Shown: piece by piece, positions 5,497 through 6,018 of the stretch
Layout: each line of letters begins with the position of its first letter
How positions within the stretch are numbered: position 1 is the stretch's first letter
From: Spirochaetales bacterium
GTDB taxonomy: Bacteria; Spirochaetota; Spirochaetia; DSM-27196; SLST01
DNA: 6,018 nucleotides
NCBI GenBank assembly: GCA_028284845.1
Contig: JANQQY010000320.1
Coordinates: forward strand, 1-6,018
Direction: 5' to 3'
Position numbers and translations under genes: made by a program
Notes under the pieces: model-generated
Told to the model about the DNA's origin: nothing
Database searches by the model: none
Seen by the model: only the letters and a program-made list of their open reading frames with translations

Positions 5497-6018
5497 AAGC
5501 CCGGCTCAGGTCGACGCTGTCCAGGTCCACCACACTGATCGGACTCGTGGGCGGACTGATCATCCTGATCACTGTCTTTGGCATTCTGAACCCATTGTTC
5601 GTGACGTCACGCAATCTGCTCGACATCCTTCGGCAGATGTCGAACATCGCGATCGTCGCGATCGGCATGACGTGGGTCATCATCAGTGGCGAGATAGACC
5701 TCTCCGTCGGATCGCTGATCGCCGCCTCAAGCGCGGTCTTTGGCCACCTGACGATTCGAATGGGGATTCCCCTGCCCGTTTCGGCGCTCGCCGCAGTCGC
5801 GCTGGGCGCGGCGAACGGTCTTCTCATTGGCTTGCTTCGAAACCGCTTTCGCGTCCCAAGCTTCATCACAACGCTGGGCCTGCTATCCATGTGGCGCGGC
5901 GTAGCCTACCTGATCACGGATGGATTCCCTATCTCTCCCTTCCCGAATCAATTCTCATTCTGGGGAAGTGGAAGGGTTGCCGGAATCCCGGTTGCGGCGA
6001 TCGTGATGTTCGTTCTCT
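5493..6018 (+). CDS. Sugar ABC importer permease (RbsC-like, BPD_transp_2 family), N-terminal 175 residues
   Basis: It forms the inner-membrane channel of the importer, normally as a homodimer with the tandem ATPase and the binding protein. Seen: a short basic cytoplasmic start (MKARLRSTLSR) followed by hydrophobic segments at about 15-35, 49-65, 70-88, 94-115 and 123-141, with another beginning near 163. Family hallmarks are GEIDLSVGSLIA (66-77), corresponding to the conserved G-G-I-D-L-S-V-G-S loop with Glu for the second Gly, then AANGLLIG (106-113) and the VPSFITTLG motif (121-129). The family is usually about 310-350 residues long, so roughly half is here and the rest lies beyond the right edge. 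The ATG overlaps the ATPase stop as ATGA, indicating co-transcription and translational coupling. Confidence 0.93.
   Translation, partial: MKARLRSTLSRSTTLIGLVGGLIILITVFGILNPLFVTSRNLLDILRQMSNIAIVAIGMTWVIISGEIDLSVGSLIAASSAVFGHLTIRMGIPLPVSALAAVALGAANGLLIGLLRNRFRVPSFITTLGLLSMWRGVAYLITDGFPISPFPNQFSFWGSGRVAGIPVAAIVMFVL

Overview
The window carries a sugar-utilisation locus from a fairly GC-rich bacterium. It has two divergently transcribed arms on either side of a 246-base regulatory region. The left arm (minus strand, 2778 down to and past position 1) is one uninterrupted 926-codon reading frame. It encodes the N-terminal part of a large secreted multidomain protein that looks like a glycoside hydrolase with a (beta/alpha)8-type catalytic domain. 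The right arm (plus strand, 3025 to past 6018) is a sugar ABC importer of the ribose/galactose/xylose class. It comprises a periplasmic substrate-binding protein, a two-domain ATPase and the first half of a membrane permease, tightly packed (9-base gap, then an ATGA overlap) and evidently one operon.

The intergenic region (2779-3024) holds a convincing sigma-70-type promoter for the importer: TTGACA, 16 bases, then an extended -10. A perfect 13-base palindrome lies where transcription should start, and degenerate copies of a related motif follow downstream. This is the layout expected for repressor control by a sugar-responsive regulator, but no regulator gene is in the window. The leader also holds a 17-codon open frame whose stop overlaps the Shine-Dalgarno of the binding-protein gene, and a small hairpin. 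A perfect 12-bp inverted repeat with a 6-base loop lies inside the start of the ATPase gene, 62 bases after the binding-protein stop. It may set the ratio of binding protein to transporter.

Working together (inference): the secreted enzyme would release a sugar from an external polysaccharide or glycoconjugate, and the importer would take it up. The sugar cannot be named from sequence. The organism is probably a diderm bacterium, because the binding protein has a cleavable signal peptide with no lipobox cysteine and so needs a periplasm. A spirochaete-like or similar free-living polysaccharide degrader fits, but this is a low-confidence guess. No RNA genes, mobile elements, CRISPR arrays or convincing intrinsic terminators were seen.
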